Below, in pieces: positions 8,959 to 19,591 of a DNA stretch of 64,000 nt (position 1 is its first letter; every line of letters begins with the position of its first letter). The position numbers and the translations under genes are program-made. Location of the stretch: the NCBI RefSeq assembly GCF_001632775.1, contig NZ_CP015249.1, positions 1,592,686 to 1,656,685 on the forward strand, read 5' to 3'. Source of the DNA: Dokdonella koreensis DS-123 (GTDB lineage: Bacteria; Pseudomonadota; Gammaproteobacteria; Xanthomonadales; Rhodanobacteraceae). Under the pieces are notes generated by a model. The model had not been told where the DNA came from, did not search any database, and saw only the letters and a program-made list of their open reading frames with translations.

Positions 8959-10887
8959 TCAGCCGCCCGAGCGGGGGCGACGCGGCGGGGCGCCGCGCCC
9001 CGGCGGACCGGAACGGCGCGGCGGCCGGCTGCCTTCCTCGTCTCCACTGCCACCGCCGCCACCGCCGCCCTTGACGCGGCTGATGCGCAGGCGCTGGCCG
9101 GACACCCAGACCTTCTTGAGGTGCGAGAGCAGCTCCGACGGCATGCCCTCGGGCAGGTCGATCAGGCTGTGGTCGTGCTCGATCTCGATGCGGCCGATGT
9201 AGCGGCTCTCCAGGCCGGCCTCGTTGGCGATCGCGCCGACCAGGTTCCCGGGCTTGACGCCGTGGACGTGGCCGACCTCGACCCGGAACGTTTCCATGCC
9301 GGTCTCGGCGGCGCGGGGTGCCGCAGGTTTGCGCGGGCGCTCGGGGCGCGTGCCGTCCGCCGGTTCCGCGGCGGGAAACGGCGGCGGCGCGGGCGCCTGG
9401 CCGAACGGCGCGGCGGTCTGCATCGGGCGCTCGCGCGACGGCGGGCGCCGGTCCGGCCGGCCGGCCGGCTCGCGCGGTTCCGGCCGCCCGCGGCGCTCGC
9501 GATCAGCGGCGTTCGGCGCCGGGAAGGCCTTGCGTTCGGGCTTCGGCGGGGGCTCGAGCAGCAGCGGCTTGTCGCCCTGGACCATGCGCGCCAGCGCCGC
9601 GGCGATCTCGATCGCCGGTACGTTCTTCTCCTGCTGGTACTTCTCGATCAGCGACTGGAACAGGCCGAGGTCACCCGCTGCGAGCGTGTCGGTGATCTTC
9701 TGCGTGAAGCGGTCGATACGCTTGTCGTTGACGGTCTCGACCGTCGGCAGCTGCATTTCCTCGATCGGCTGGCGGGTGGCGCGCTCGATCGCCTGCAGCA
9801 GCCGCTTCTCGCGCGGCGTCACGAACACGATCGCCTCGCCGCTGCGGCCGGCGCGGCCGGTGCGGCCGATGCGATGCACGTAGGACTCGGTATCGTGCGG
9901 GATGTCGTAGTTGAGCACGTGGCTGATGCGCTCGACGTCCAGTCCGCGCGCCGCCACGTCGGTGGCGACCAGGATGTCGAGCTTGCCGTCCTTGAGCTGC
10001 TGGATCGTGCGCTCGCGCTGCTGCTGCTGCATGTCGCCGTTGATCGCCGCCGCCGCCAGGCCGCGCGCCTGCAGGCGTTCGGCCAGTTCCTCGGTCGCCT
10101 GCTTGGTCCGCGAGAACACGATCATCGCGTCGTAGGTCTCGGCTTCCAGGATGCGCGTCAACGCATCGAGCTTGTGCAGGCCGCTGACCCACCAGTAGCG
10201 CTGGCGGATGTTGGCGGCGGTGGTCGTCTTGGTCTTGATCGTGATCTCGGCCGGATCACGCAGATGGGTCTGGGCGATGCGCCGGATCGGCGCCGGCATC
10301 GTCGCCGAGAACAGCGCGACCTGACGCTCCGGCGGCGTCTTCTTCAGCACCGCCTCGACGTCGTCGATGAAGCCCATGCGCAGCATCTCGTCGGCCTCGT
10401 CGAGCACCAGCGTGGTCAGCTGCGAAAGATCCAGCGAGCCGCGTTCGAGGTGGTCGATGACGCGTCCCGGCGTGCCGACCACGACGTGCGCACCGCGCTT
10501 GAGGCCGGCCAGCTGCGGGCCGTAGCTCTGGCCGCCGTAGATCGGCAGGACGTGGAAACCGGGCATGTGCGTGGCGTAGCGCTGGAACGCCTCGGCCACC
10601 TGGATCGCCAGCTCGCGCGTCGGCGCCAGTACCAGGGCCTGCGGCTTGCTGCGCTCCAGGTTCAGCCGGGCCAGGATCGGCAGGGCGAACGCGGCGGTCT
10701 TGCCGGTGCCGGTCTGCGCCTGGCCGAGCACGTCGCGACCGGCCAGCAGATGCGGGATGGTCGCGGCCTGGATCGGCGACGGGGCTTCGTAGCCGACATC
10801 GGACAGGACCTTCTGCAGGGCGTCGCCGAGCGCCAGATCACGGAACGAGACGGCTGCCGAAGCGTCGCCGGCGGGGGAATCGGACAT
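8959..10887 (-). CDS. deaD: DEAD-box ATP-dependent RNA helicase, DeaD/CsdA type
   Basis: The 642-residue helicase contains the Q-motif region, Walker A (AQTGTGKT), DEAD box (VLDEADEML), SAT and the motif VI-like HRIGRTGRAGR, filling residues 10-380. A DbpA-like RNA-binding domain follows at about 525-600 (FRVEVGHVHGVKPGNLVGAI). A Pro/Arg-rich linker and a Gly/Arg-rich tail (eight consecutive Gly, then RPPRR and RGAPPRR) complete it. DeaD proteins unwind structured RNA in ribosome assembly and mRNA decay, especially in the cold. GGGTGAT lies upstream of the ATG. It is convergent with the secreted-protein gene, with 13 bases between stop codons. Confidence 0.93.
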   Translation of the reverse strand: MSDSPAGDASAAVSFRDLALGDALQKVLSDVGYEAPSPIQAATIPHLLAGRDVLGQAQTGTGKTAAFALPILARLNLERSKPQALVLAPTRELAIQVAEAFQRYATHMPGFHVLPIYGGQSYGPQLAGLKRGAHVVVGTPGRVIDHLERGSLDLSQLTTLVLDEADEMLRMGFIDDVEAVLKKTPPERQVALFSATMPAPIRRIAQTHLRDPAEITIKTKTTTAANIRQRYWWVSGLHKLDALTRILEAETYDAMIVFSRTKQATEELAERLQARGLAAAAINGDMQQQQRERTIQQLKDGKLDILVATDVAARGLDVERISHVLNYDIPHDTESYVHRIGRTGRAGRSGEAIVFVTPREKRLLQAIERATRQPIEEMQLPTVETVNDKRIDRFTQKITDTLAAGDLGLFQSLIEKYQQEKNVPAIEIAAALARMVQGDKPLLLEPPPKPERKAFPAPNAADRERRGRPEPREPAGRPDRRPPSRERPMQTAAPFGQAPAPPPFPAAEPADGTRPERPRKPAAPRAAETGMETFRVEVGHVHGVKPGNLVGAIANEAGLESRYIGRIEIEHDHSLIDLPEGMPSELLSHLKKVWVSGQRLRISRVKGGGGGGGSGDEEGSRPPRRSGPPGRGAPPRRPRSGG

Positions 10888-11192
10888 GGTGTATCACCCG
10901 GAAGGCCGCCGGAACGGCAGCGCGGTGAGAGGGGGAAGGAAGCGCATAGTGTAGCGGTCCGCCCCGGTGATTGCTCGCGGGCCGTCCGCCCGGTGCGGTG
11001 GTGGCTGGGCGGGAGCGGGCGAGAACCGACGCGTCGCGGTCATCGTCGCAGCCTGCGCCTGCGCCGATGAGCGGCGCCGGAACCGCTGCCGGATCGGCCG
11101 GTTTCCAGCCGGCGGCGCGGCGTTGCCGCGACCGCGCGGGGCGAGAACGGGCAGGGCGAGAACGGGCAGGGCGGCCGGTTCTCGACGACCGG
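10888..11192. other. Non-coding gap between deaD and the Nudix gene
   Basis: About 305 bases with no gene that I can support. The frames that remain open here are Arg/Ala-rich shadows. The region should hold the deaD promoter and 5' leader. The only structure noticed is a 15-base perfect tandem duplication (GCGAGAACGGGCAGG twice, from 11141 to 11170), too short to interpret. Confidence 0.5.
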
Positions 11193-11681
11193 CTAGATCC
11201 GTGCGTGCGACCAGGACACCATGCGCCCGTCCCGGTACGGCATGACGCCGTGGAAGGCGCGCGGGTCGGCGTCGAACACCAGCGGCAGGAAGTGCCGGTC
11301 GCCGTCCCACAGCGGCAGGTCCAGGATGCGGTCGACCGCGATCCATTCCAGCGTGCCTTCCGGGTTGGCGGTCAGCGGCGTGCCTTCGTAGCGATCGATC
11401 AGGAAGACGAAGCCCAGCCAGTCCTCGCCGCGCTTGCCGAAGCCGGGCCAGCTGATCGTCCCGCGCAGCCGCAGCTCGGTGCATTCGATGCCGGCCTCCT
11501 CGCGGATCTCGCGGCGCATGCAGGTCACGACGTCCTCGGCCGGCTCCATCTTGCCGCCGAGGCCGTTGTACTTGCCCAGGTGCTGGTCGTCCGGCCGCGC
11601 GTTGCGATGGACCAGCAGGACCTTGGAGCGGTCGGGCGAAAGGACGTATCCGAGCGTGGCGACGATGGGCGTATAGGGCAT
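11193..11681 (-). CDS. Nudix hydrolase, MutT/8-oxo-dGTPase-like
   Basis: The 162-residue protein carries a complete Nudix box: G-x5-E-x7-REIREEAGI within GGKMEPAEDVVTCMRREI and the following residues. Surrounding residues (NARPDDQHLGKYNGLGGK and the W-rich second half) resemble the MTH1/MutT-like 8-oxo-dGTP diphosphatases, which sanitise the nucleotide pool. Substrate specificity is an inference. The ATG starting MPYTPIVATLGYVLS was chosen because it gives the family N-terminus. The frame is open 38 codons further, with non-conserved residues overlapping the divergent EamA gene. Confidence 0.87.
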   Translation of the reverse strand: MPYTPIVATLGYVLSPDRSKVLLVHRNARPDDQHLGKYNGLGGKMEPAEDVVTCMRREIREEAGIECTELRLRGTISWPGFGKRGEDWLGFVFLIDRYEGTPLTANPEGTLEWIAVDRILDLPLWDGDRHFLPLVFDADPRAFHGVMPYRDGRMVSWSHARI

Positions 11682-11767
11682 GGGCGTGAAAGCGGTGTGC
11701 GTGTGGCGCGCTTGCCGGTACCGGCACGGCGATGGAAGATGCGCGCCGGTGACGCAAGGGCGAATCG

Positions 11768-12691
11768 ATGAAGCGGCGGGGAAGTGTAGCGGCACGGGTG
11801 GCGCCTGGGCAGCGGTCGGTGCACGGCGGGACGCTGAGCGGTCTGGCGGCGATCGCCCTGTGGTCGCTGCTGGCGGTACTGACCACTGCCACCGACGGGC
11901 TGCCGCCGTTCCAGGTGCTGGCGACGACGTTCGCGATCGCCGGCTGCGCGGGACTGGCCTGGTCGATCGGGCAGGGCCGCGCCGGCATCGCGCGCCTGCG
12001 CCAGCCGGTCGCGGCGCTCGCGCTGTCGACCGTGGCGCTGTTCGGCTATCACGCGCTGTACTTCATCGCCCTCAAGCGCGCGCCGGCAGTCGAGGCGAAC
12101 CTAATCAACTACCTGTGGCCGCTGCTGATCGTCCTGCTGGCCGGTCTGCTGCCCGGCACGCGCGTGGCCTGGCAGCAGCTGCTCGGCGCCGCGCTCGGGC
12201 TGTTCGGTGCGGTGGCGCTGGTGACGCGCGGCGAACGGCTGGGTCTGGACCCGGCGCATGCGCCGGGCTATCTCGCGGCGCTGGGGGCCGCGGTCACCTG
12301 GGCCGTGTATTCGGTCGTCAACCGTCGTTTCGCGGCGGTGCCGAGCGCGGCGCTCGCGGGAAGCTGCCTGCTGGTGGCGATCCTGGGCGGCGCGGCCCAC
12401 GGTGCGTTGGAGTCGTTCGTCGCGCCGTCGCCGGTGCAATGGCTGGTGCTGCTGGTCATGGGCCTGGGGCCGGTGGGGGCCGCCTTCGTGCTCTGGGACC
12501 ATGGCACCAAGCACGGCGACATCGCGCTGCTGGGCACGCTCTCGTATGCCGCGCCCCTGCTTTCGACGCTGCTGCTGCTCGTGTCCGGGGCAGCGCGACC
12601 GCACTGGACGCAGGCCGTCGCCGTGGCCCTGCTGCTCTGCGGCGCCTGGCTCGGCGTGCGCTACGCGCGGCCCGCCGGCGAGCCGCGTTGA
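11768..12691 (+). CDS. EamA/DMT-family exporter, YddG-like
   Basis: The 307-residue protein has about ten membrane segments in two EamA repeats. The segment EANLINYLWPLLIVL is typical of the YddG-type aromatic amino-acid and drug exporters, so outward transport of amino acids is a reasonable guess but not shown. The N-terminal 20 residues are basic, and an internal start is possible. It is divergent from the Nudix gene (86 bases between the starts) and convergent with the thiolase gene. A strong palindrome follows the stop. Confidence 0.82.
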   Translation: MKRRGSVAARVAPGQRSVHGGTLSGLAAIALWSLLAVLTTATDGLPPFQVLATTFAIAGCAGLAWSIGQGRAGIARLRQPVAALALSTVALFGYHALYFIALKRAPAVEANLINYLWPLLIVLLAGLLPGTRVAWQQLLGAALGLFGAVALVTRGERLGLDPAHAPGYLAALGAAVTWAVYSVVNRRFAAVPSAALAGSCLLVAILGGAAHGALESFVAPSPVQWLVLLVMGLGPVGAAFVLWDHGTKHGDIALLGTLSYAAPLLSTLLLLVSGAARPHWTQAVAVALLLCGAWLGVRYARPAGEPR

Positions 12692-12693
12692 GC

Positions 12694-12717
12694 GGCGGCG
12701 CCCGGCCGGGCGCCGCC
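12694..12717. terminator. Bidirectional palindrome between convergent EamA and thiolase genes
   Basis: A perfect palindrome of 24 bases with GGCGGCGCCC and its complement as arms fills most of the 36-base gap between the convergent stop codons. It lacks a T-tract but is well placed to end transcription from both sides. Confidence 0.55.
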
Positions 12718-12727
12718 GTCGTGGACT

Positions 12728-13924
12728 TCAGAGCGCCTCGAAGATGCCGGCCGCGCCCATGCCGGTGCCGATGCACATCGTCACCATGCCGTACTTCTGC
12801 TTGCGGCGACGCAGGCCGTGGATCAGGGTCGCCGCGCGGATCGCGCCGGTGGCGCCGAGCGGATGCCCCAGCGCGATCGCGCCGCCGAGCGGATTGACCT
12901 TGGCCGGGTCGAGCCCGACGTCGCGGATGACCGCCAGCGCCTGGGCGGCGAACGCTTCGTTGAGCTCGATCCAGTCGAGCTGGGCCTTGCCGATGCCGGC
13001 GAGCTTCAGGGCCTTGGGGATGGCGGCGATCGGGCCGATGCCCATGATCTCCGGCTTCACGCCGGCGACGTCGAACGCGACGAAGCGCGCCAGCGGCGTG
13101 AGGCCGTAGCGCTTGAGGCCCGCCTCGCTGGCCAGCAGCAGGGCGCCGGCGCCGTCGGACATCTGCGAGGCGTTGCCGGCGGTGACGCTGCCGCCGGCGC
13201 GGAACACCGGCCGGAGCTTGGCCAGGGTCTGGGCCGTGGTGCCCGGGCGCGGCCCTTCGTCGTCCGCGATCGTGCGGCCGTCGGTGACGATGCGGCGCGC
13301 GCGCAGGTCCGGATAGTGGTCGTCGAGCACGACCGGCAGGATCTCGTCCCTGAACTGGCCCGCTGCCGTTGCGGCCAGCGCCTTGTCGTGGCTGGCCGCG
13401 GCGAACGCATCCTGGTCCTCGCGGCTGATCTTCCACTGCTCGGCGACCTTCTCGGCGGTGATGCCCATGCCGTAGGCGATCGCGATGTTCTCGTCGGTGA
13501 AGGCGGCCGGGTTCATCGCGATCTTGTGGCCCATCATCGGCACCATGCTCATCGACTCGGTGCCGCCGGCCAGCATCAGGTCGGCGTCGCCGGTGCGGAT
13601 CCGGTCGGCCGCCAGCGCGATCGCCTGCACGCCGGACGAACAGAAGCGGTTGATCGTCTGCGCCGGCAGCGTATCGGGCAGGCCGGCCAGCAGCACGCCG
13701 ATGCGGGCCACGTTCATGCCCTGCTCGGCTTCCGGCATCGCACAGCCGATGATCGCATCGCCGATCTCGGACGGATCGACGCCCGGTGCCGCGGCCAGCG
13801 CGCCGCGCAGCACGTGGGCGAGCAGGTCGTCCGGCCGCGTGTTGCGGAACACGCCGCGGGGGGCCTTGCCGACCGGCGTACGCACGGCGGAAACGATGTA
13901 GGCATCCTGGATTTGCTTGCTCAT
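12728..13924 (-). CDS. fadA: Acetyl-CoA C-acyltransferase (3-ketoacyl-CoA thiolase)
   Basis: The 398-residue thiolase performs the last step of beta-oxidation, releasing acetyl-CoA. The nucleophilic Cys is in NRFCSSGVQAIALAADRI. The second active-site elements are GHPLGATGA (His) and TMCIGTGMGAAGIFE (Cys) near the C-terminus. The ATG beginning MSKQIQDAYIV was chosen. The longer open frame upstream overlaps the 3' end of the FadB-like gene in another frame. It lies 35 bases downstream of that gene on the same strand, forming a psrA-fadB-fadA operon. Thiolases for acetoacetyl-CoA look similar, and the operon context favours fatty-acid breakdown. Confidence 0.93.
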   Translation of the reverse strand: MSKQIQDAYIVSAVRTPVGKAPRGVFRNTRPDDLLAHVLRGALAAAPGVDPSEIGDAIIGCAMPEAEQGMNVARIGVLLAGLPDTLPAQTINRFCSSGVQAIALAADRIRTGDADLMLAGGTESMSMVPMMGHKIAMNPAAFTDENIAIAYGMGITAEKVAEQWKISREDQDAFAAASHDKALAATAAGQFRDEILPVVLDDHYPDLRARRIVTDGRTIADDEGPRPGTTAQTLAKLRPVFRAGGSVTAGNASQMSDGAGALLLASEAGLKRYGLTPLARFVAFDVAGVKPEIMGIGPIAAIPKALKLAGIGKAQLDWIELNEAFAAQALAVIRDVGLDPAKVNPLGGAIALGHPLGATGAIRAATLIHGLRRRKQKYGMVTMCIGTGMGAAGIFEAL

Positions 13925-13959
13925 CTGGAGTTCTCCGGGAAATCGGGATTCGGCGCGCG

Positions 13960-16332
13960 TCAGTTCCGCAGCGGCTTGCCGGTGGCCAGCGTGTGGGCGA
14001 TGCGTTCCTGGGTCTTGGCGGTCTGCGCGAGCTCGACGAAATGCCGGCGCTCCAGGTCCAGCAGCCAGCGTTCGTCGACCTGCGAGCCGCGCTCGATCGA
14101 GCCGCCGCACAACGTATCGGCGATGCGGCTGGCGACGTCGAAGTCGTGCGGCGAGATGAAGCGGCCCTCCAGCATGTTGACCAGCAGCATCTTGAGCGTC
14201 GCCGTGCCGACGTCGCCCGCCACCGGAATCGCACGCGCCGGCAGCGGCGGCCGGTAGCCCTGCTCGGCGAGCGCGCCGGCCACCGTGGACGCGACGTGGA
14301 GCAGCTCGTAGGCGTTGAACACGACGACGTCGTCCGGCCGCAGCAGGCCCAGCTGCTTGGCCTCCAGCGCGGAGCCCGAGACCTTGGCCATGGCGATCGT
14401 CTCGAACATGCGCTTGACGCCGTCGAACGGGTCGCCGCCGCCCGCCTGCGTCGCGGCGCGCAAGGCGATTTCCTTGAGCCCGCCGCCGGCCGGCAGCAGG
14501 CCGACGCCGGCCTCGACCAGGCCGATGTAGCTTTCCAGCGCGGCGACGGTGCGTGCCGAATGCATCTGGAACTCGCAGCCGCCGCCGAAGGCCATGCCGC
14601 GCACCGCGGCGACCACCGGGACCAGCGCGTACTTGATGCGCTGGCTGGTCGCCTGGAAGTTGGCGACCATCGCATCGAACGCGTCGACCTTGCCGGCCTG
14701 CAGCAGGCCCAGTGCGCCCTTGAGGTCGGCGCCGGCCGAGAACGGCTCGCCGGTCTGCCAGAGCACGACGCCCTTGAAGGTCTTCTCGGCCTCGTCGATC
14801 GCGCGCTGGATGCCGTCGAGGACGGCATCGTTGACGGTGTTCATCTTGGTCTTGAACGAGACGATGCCGACCTCGTCACCGAGGTGCCAGAGACGGACGC
14901 CCTCGTTTTCCCAGGCGGTGGTGCCGGTGTCGAAGCGCTCGCCGAGCAGCGGATCGGGGAAGCGCTGGCGGCGGTAGACCGGATGCGCCGAGCGCGGCAG
15001 CGGGCGGCCGGCGCTGGCGGAATAGGCGCCTTCGGCGACGTGCACGCCCTCGCGCCCGTCGGTGACCCAGGCCGGCAGCGGCGCGCTGCTCATCGCCTTG
15101 CCGGCGGCGATGTCCTCGTTGATCCACTGCGCGACCTGGCGCCAGCCGGCGGCCTGCCAGGTCTCGAACGGCCCGAGCTTCCAGCCGTAGCCCCAGCGGA
15201 TCGCCAGGTCCACCTCGCGCGCGGTCTCGGCGAGGTCGGCCAGGTGATAGGCGCTGTAGTGGAACAGGTCGCGGAACATCGCCCACAGGAACTGGGCCTG
15301 GCGGTCGGTCGAGGCGCGCAGCTTGGCGAACTTCTCGGCCGGATCGCGGATCGCGAGGATCGCGGCGACCTCCTCGGACGCGGCGCGGCCGGCCGGCCGG
15401 TAGTCGCGCTGTGCGAGATCGAGCACGTGGATGTCCTTGCCGACCTTGCGGAAGAAACCAGCCCCGGTCTTCTGGCCCAGCGCGCCCTGGTCGATCAGTG
15501 CCTGCAGCCAGGCCGGCGCCTTGAAGTAGGCGTGCCAGGGATCCTCCGGGAGCGTGTCGGCCATCGTCTTGATGACGTGCGCCATGGTGTCCAGGCCGAC
15601 CACGTCGGAGGTGCGGTAGGTCGCGCTCTTGGGGCGGCCGATCGCCGGCCCGGTGATCGCATCGACCTCGTCGAAGCCGAGGCCGAACTGCTCGGTATGG
15701 TGCATCGTGGCGAGGATCGAGAACACGCCGATGCGGTTGCCGATGAAGTTCGGCGTATCGCGGGCGTAGACCACGCCCTTGCCGAGCTGGGTGGTCAGGA
15801 ACGCCTCCAGGCCGGCCAGCAGGGCGGGATCGGTCTCGCGCGCGGGAATCACCTCGACCAGGTGCATGTAGCGCGGCGGATTGAAGAAGTGGATGCCCGA
15901 GAAGCGGCGCCGCAGCGCGGCGGGAAGCGCATCGGCCAGCGTGTTGATCGACAGGCCCGAGGTATTGCTGGCGACGAAGGCGCTGTCGGACAGGTGCGGC
16001 GCGATGCGGCGGTACAGGTCCAGCTTCCAGTCCATCCGTTCGGCGATCGCCTCGATCACCAGGTCGCACTCGCCGAGGCGCCCGAGGTCCTCGTCGTAGT
16101 TGGCCGGCACGATCGCGGCCGCCAGCGACTTCTCGGCCAGCGGCGCGGGCGAGAGCTTGGCCAGGTTCGCGATCGCCTGGGTGACGATGCCGTTCTTGTC
16201 GCCTTCCTTGGCCGGAAGATCGAAGAGGATCGTCTCGATGCCGGCGTTGACGAGATGCGCGGCGATCTGCGCGCCCATGACGCCGGCGCCGAGCACGGCG
16301 GCTTTGCGGATCAGCAGGGTGTTGGCTGACAT
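13960..16332 (-). CDS. Bifunctional 3-hydroxyacyl-CoA dehydrogenase/enoyl-CoA hydratase (dehydrogenase-first FadB/FadN type)
   Basis: The 790-residue protein begins with an NAD-binding fold (VLGAGVMGAQIAAHL, GxGxxG, residues 12-32) and the 3-hydroxyacyl-CoA dehydrogenase C-terminal domain (to about 310). An enoyl-CoA hydratase/isomerase (crotonase) domain follows, roughly 470-700. It shows the oxyanion-hole segments FSAGADLKGA and AFGGGCEF, and a Glu in YIGLVEAGVGLLPAGG. This order is the reverse of E. coli FadB and matches the FadN-like class. It carries out hydration and NAD-dependent oxidation of enoyl-CoA and should work with the downstream thiolase. It starts 37 bases after the regulator gene. 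Confidence 0.92.
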   Translation of the reverse strand: MSANTLLIRKAAVLGAGVMGAQIAAHLVNAGIETILFDLPAKEGDKNGIVTQAIANLAKLSPAPLAEKSLAAAIVPANYDEDLGRLGECDLVIEAIAERMDWKLDLYRRIAPHLSDSAFVASNTSGLSINTLADALPAALRRRFSGIHFFNPPRYMHLVEVIPARETDPALLAGLEAFLTTQLGKGVVYARDTPNFIGNRIGVFSILATMHHTEQFGLGFDEVDAITGPAIGRPKSATYRTSDVVGLDTMAHVIKTMADTLPEDPWHAYFKAPAWLQALIDQGALGQKTGAGFFRKVGKDIHVLDLAQRDYRPAGRAASEEVAAILAIRDPAEKFAKLRASTDRQAQFLWAMFRDLFHYSAYHLADLAETAREVDLAIRWGYGWKLGPFETWQAAGWRQVAQWINEDIAAGKAMSSAPLPAWVTDGREGVHVAEGAYSASAGRPLPRSAHPVYRRQRFPDPLLGERFDTGTTAWENEGVRLWHLGDEVGIVSFKTKMNTVNDAVLDGIQRAIDEAEKTFKGVVLWQTGEPFSAGADLKGALGLLQAGKVDAFDAMVANFQATSQRIKYALVPVVAAVRGMAFGGGCEFQMHSARTVAALESYIGLVEAGVGLLPAGGGLKEIALRAATQAGGGDPFDGVKRMFETIAMAKVSGSALEAKQLGLLRPDDVVVFNAYELLHVASTVAGALAEQGYRPPLPARAIPVAGDVGTATLKMLLVNMLEGRFISPHDFDVASRIADTLCGGSIERGSQVDERWLLDLERRHFVELAQTAKTQERIAHTLATGKPLRN

Positions 16333-16369
16333 CGAACTCTCCGATGCGGGAAGGGGTGGAGGAAGTCGC

Positions 16370-16990
16370 TCACGCGGCGCGCAGGCCGGCGGCGGCGAAG
16401 CGGATCAGATGGGAGGCGGTGCGTTCCCGGTGTACCTGCTCGCTGACGTCGCCCCGGCGCTTGAGCACGCCGAAATCGGCCATCGCGTAGGTGAGGGCGC
16501 CGGAGACGATGTCCAGCCGCCAGTAGAGCTCCTCCTTGTCCAGGCGCGGCAGCAGGCGCGCGAAGACGGCGGCGAACTCCTTGAGGACGTGGCCGTAGTT
16601 GTCCGAGAGGAAGCGCCGCAGGCGTTCGTCGTGCTCGGCATAGGCGCGTGCCAGCACGCGGACGAAGGCGGCGCCGCCGTTGTCGCTCAGCGACAGCTCC
16701 AGCGCCGGCCGCACGAAGGCGTCCAGCACCTCCTCCAGGCTCAGCTGCGGCCGGTCGCGGCACTGCGCCAGCAGCTCCAGGCGGCGTGCGTTGAGTTCGT
16801 CCAGCCGGCGCCGGAACACTTCCTCGATGAGGTTTTCCTTCGAGCCGAAGTGGTAGTTGACCGCGGCGAGGTTGACCTTGGCGCTGGCTGTCACCTGGCG
16901 CAGCGAAGCGCCGGCGAAGCCATGCCGGGCGAACAGTTCCTCGGCAGCGCCGAGAATGCGCTGCCGGGTGGAAAACGGGGTGATGTCCAC
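16370..16990 (-). CDS. psrA: TetR-family transcriptional repressor, PsrA-like
   Basis: The 206-residue regulator has an N-terminal TetR helix-turn-helix ([20 protein letters not shown], then [23 protein letters not shown]). These residues are very close to Pseudomonas PsrA, the long-chain fatty-acid-responsive repressor of beta-oxidation genes. I take the GTG at 16990 as the start because AGGGGT precedes it and the HTH then starts at the usual distance. The earlier TTG at 17017 would lie inside the operator palindrome. Position as first gene of a fadBA operon and a PsrA-type site just upstream support fatty-acid-controlled autoregulation. Confidence 0.85.
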   Translation of the reverse strand: MDITPFSTRQRILGAAEELFARHGFAGASLRQVTASAKVNLAAVNYHFGSKENLIEEVFRRRLDELNARRLELLAQCRDRPQLSLEEVLDAFVRPALELSLSDNGGAAFVRVLARAYAEHDERLRRFLSDNYGHVLKEFAAVFARLLPRLDKEELYWRLDIVSGALTYAMADFGVLKRRGDVSEQVHRERTASHLIRFAAAGLRAA

Positions 16991-17010
16991 GGGCGGACCC
17001 CTGCGGGGGT

Positions 17011-17031
17011 GAATCAAACGGTCGTTTGAAT
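17011..17031. promoter_or_regulatory. PsrA-type operator upstream of psrA-fadB-fadA
   Basis: The sequence CAAACGGTCGTTTG (17015-17028) is a CAAAC-N4-GTTTG dyad, with the arms extending to ATCAAACG and CGTTTGAAT. The published PsrA site has the form (G/C)AAAC-N2-4-GTTT(G/C), which this matches exactly. It lies 25 bases upstream of the regulator's GTG start, well placed for autorepression of the operon. Binding by this particular protein is an inference. Confidence 0.7.
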
Positions 17032-17275
17032 CTAAGCCAGGGCAGGCCCGTCGTCAAACCGCGTCGCAGCAAACGGCGCCGCCGGCCGGCCGCCCGGCAT
17101 GGACTTCATGTCGAAAACGCGGCGCCATCGACATTCCAGCGTGGCGCTGCCCGGAGGAATTGGCTAGAATCTTCCGTTCATACATCTGCTAACCCCGCGG
17201 AAGTTCGCGGATTCTTCATGTTTGCCGGCGTCCGGGAAGGGCGGCGGCGCATTTATTTTCCGGAGAAACCATCTC

Positions 17276-17701
17276 ATGGCGCTGGAGCGCACCCTGTCCA
17301 TCATCAAGCCCGATGCCGTCGCCAAGAACGTCATCGGCGAGATCTACACGCGTTTCGAGAAGGCCGGCCTCAAGATCGTGGCCGCCCGCTACAAGCAGCT
17401 CTCGCGCGCCGAGGCCGAAGGCTTCTACGCGGTCCATCGCGAGCGTCCGTTCTTCAAGGCGCTGGTCGATTTCATGATTTCCGGCCCGGTCATGATCCAG
17501 GCGCTGGAAGGCGAGGACGCGATCGCCAAGAACCGCCAGCTGATGGGCGCGACCGATCCGAAGAAGGCCGACGCCGGCACGATCCGCGCCGATTTCGCCG
17601 ACTCGATCGACGCCAATGCCGTGCACGGTTCGGACGCCGCCGAGACCGCGGCGGTCGAGATCGCCTACTTCTTCGCGGCGACCGAGGTCGTCTCGCGCTG
17701 A
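17276..17701 (+). CDS. ndk: Nucleoside diphosphate kinase
   Basis: The 141-residue product is standard Ndk: it opens [17 protein letters not shown] and carries the phosphorylated His in NAVHGSD. It transfers the gamma phosphate of ATP to nucleoside diphosphates via phospho-His. GGAGAA lies 9 bases before the chosen ATG. An upstream in-frame ATG would add 18 non-conserved residues. It heads the conserved ndk-rlmN-pilF-rodZ block, with rlmN starting 2 bases after its stop. In the gap upstream, TAGAAT at 17165 is a possible -10 element with only a poor -35. Confidence 0.96.
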   Translation: MALERTLSIIKPDAVAKNVIGEIYTRFEKAGLKIVAARYKQLSRAEAEGFYAVHRERPFFKALVDFMISGPVMIQALEGEDAIAKNRQLMGATDPKKADAGTIRADFADSIDANAVHGSDAAETAAVEIAYFFAATEVVSR

Positions 17702-17703
17702 CG

Positions 17704-18814
<1,111 letters not shown>

Positions 18815-18825
<11 letters not shown>

Positions 18826-19591
18826 CCCGGCCCTGGCCTTGATCGTGCTGCTCCTTTCCGGAGTGGCCGGTTGCGTCACCACCGGCAGCGGTATCGCTCC
18901 CAACTCCAACGCACCGACCCAGAAGCAGGAAGCGGCGCGCGCCAACACCGAGCTCGGCCAGCGCTACATGCAGCAGGGCAAGCTGGAGCTGGCGATGGAG
19001 AAGCTCAATCGCGCGCTGGAGGTCGATTCGTCGTACGCCGACGCGCATACCGTCATCGCCGTGCTCTACGAGCGCATCGGCAATGCGGCCAAGGCCGGCG
19101 AGCACTACCGCCGGGCCGCGCAGCTCAAGCCCAACAGCGGCGCCGAGGCCAACAACTACGGCTGGTTCCTGTGCAACAGCGGCAAGCCCGACGAGGCCGT
19201 TCCGTACTTCGATCGCGCGATCGCCGACCCGTTCTACCGGACACCGGCGCTGGCGCTCGGCAATGCCGGCATCTGCCTGGCCCGGGCCGGCAAGTACGAC
19301 GAGGCCGAGCAGAAGCTGCGCGTCGCGCTGGAAACCGACCAGAACAACACCGAGGCGCTGTACCAGATGGCTTCGGTGCTCTATGCCAAGCGCGACTACT
19401 TCCGCGCCCGCGCGTTCATGCAGCGCTACGAGGGTATGGCGCGCGCGCGACCGGAAACGCTGATGCTCGGCCGCAACATCGAACTCCAGTTGGGTAATGC
19501 GGACGCCGCCCGCGACTACACGCGGCGCCTGCTGCAGGATTTCCCCAATTCGCAGCAGGCCCGCCTGCTCGATGCACCGGGAACGTCGTGA
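18815..19591 (+). CDS. pilF: Type IV pilus biogenesis/stability lipoprotein PilF (PilW)
   Basis: The 258-residue lipoprotein has a signal sequence with lipobox (LSGVAGC, Cys20) followed by about six TPR repeats. The pattern includes [38 protein letters not shown] and [19 protein letters not shown]. PilF is the outer-membrane pilotin that helps the secretin PilQ oligomerise for type IV pili. The gene sits between rlmN and rodZ as in most gammaproteobacteria. Its ATG is inside the rlmN 3' end, so expression is probably coupled. Confidence 0.92.

Noticed and set aside
11141-11170. Tandem 15-bp duplication upstream of the Nudix stop
   Set aside because: Only two copies, in a GC-rich gap, with no link to a promoter or coding sequence.
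17142-17170. Possible sigma-70 promoter of ndk (TGGCGC-N17-TAGAAT)
   Set aside because: The -35 match is poor and many such matches arise by chance, so it is only mentioned in the ndk entry.
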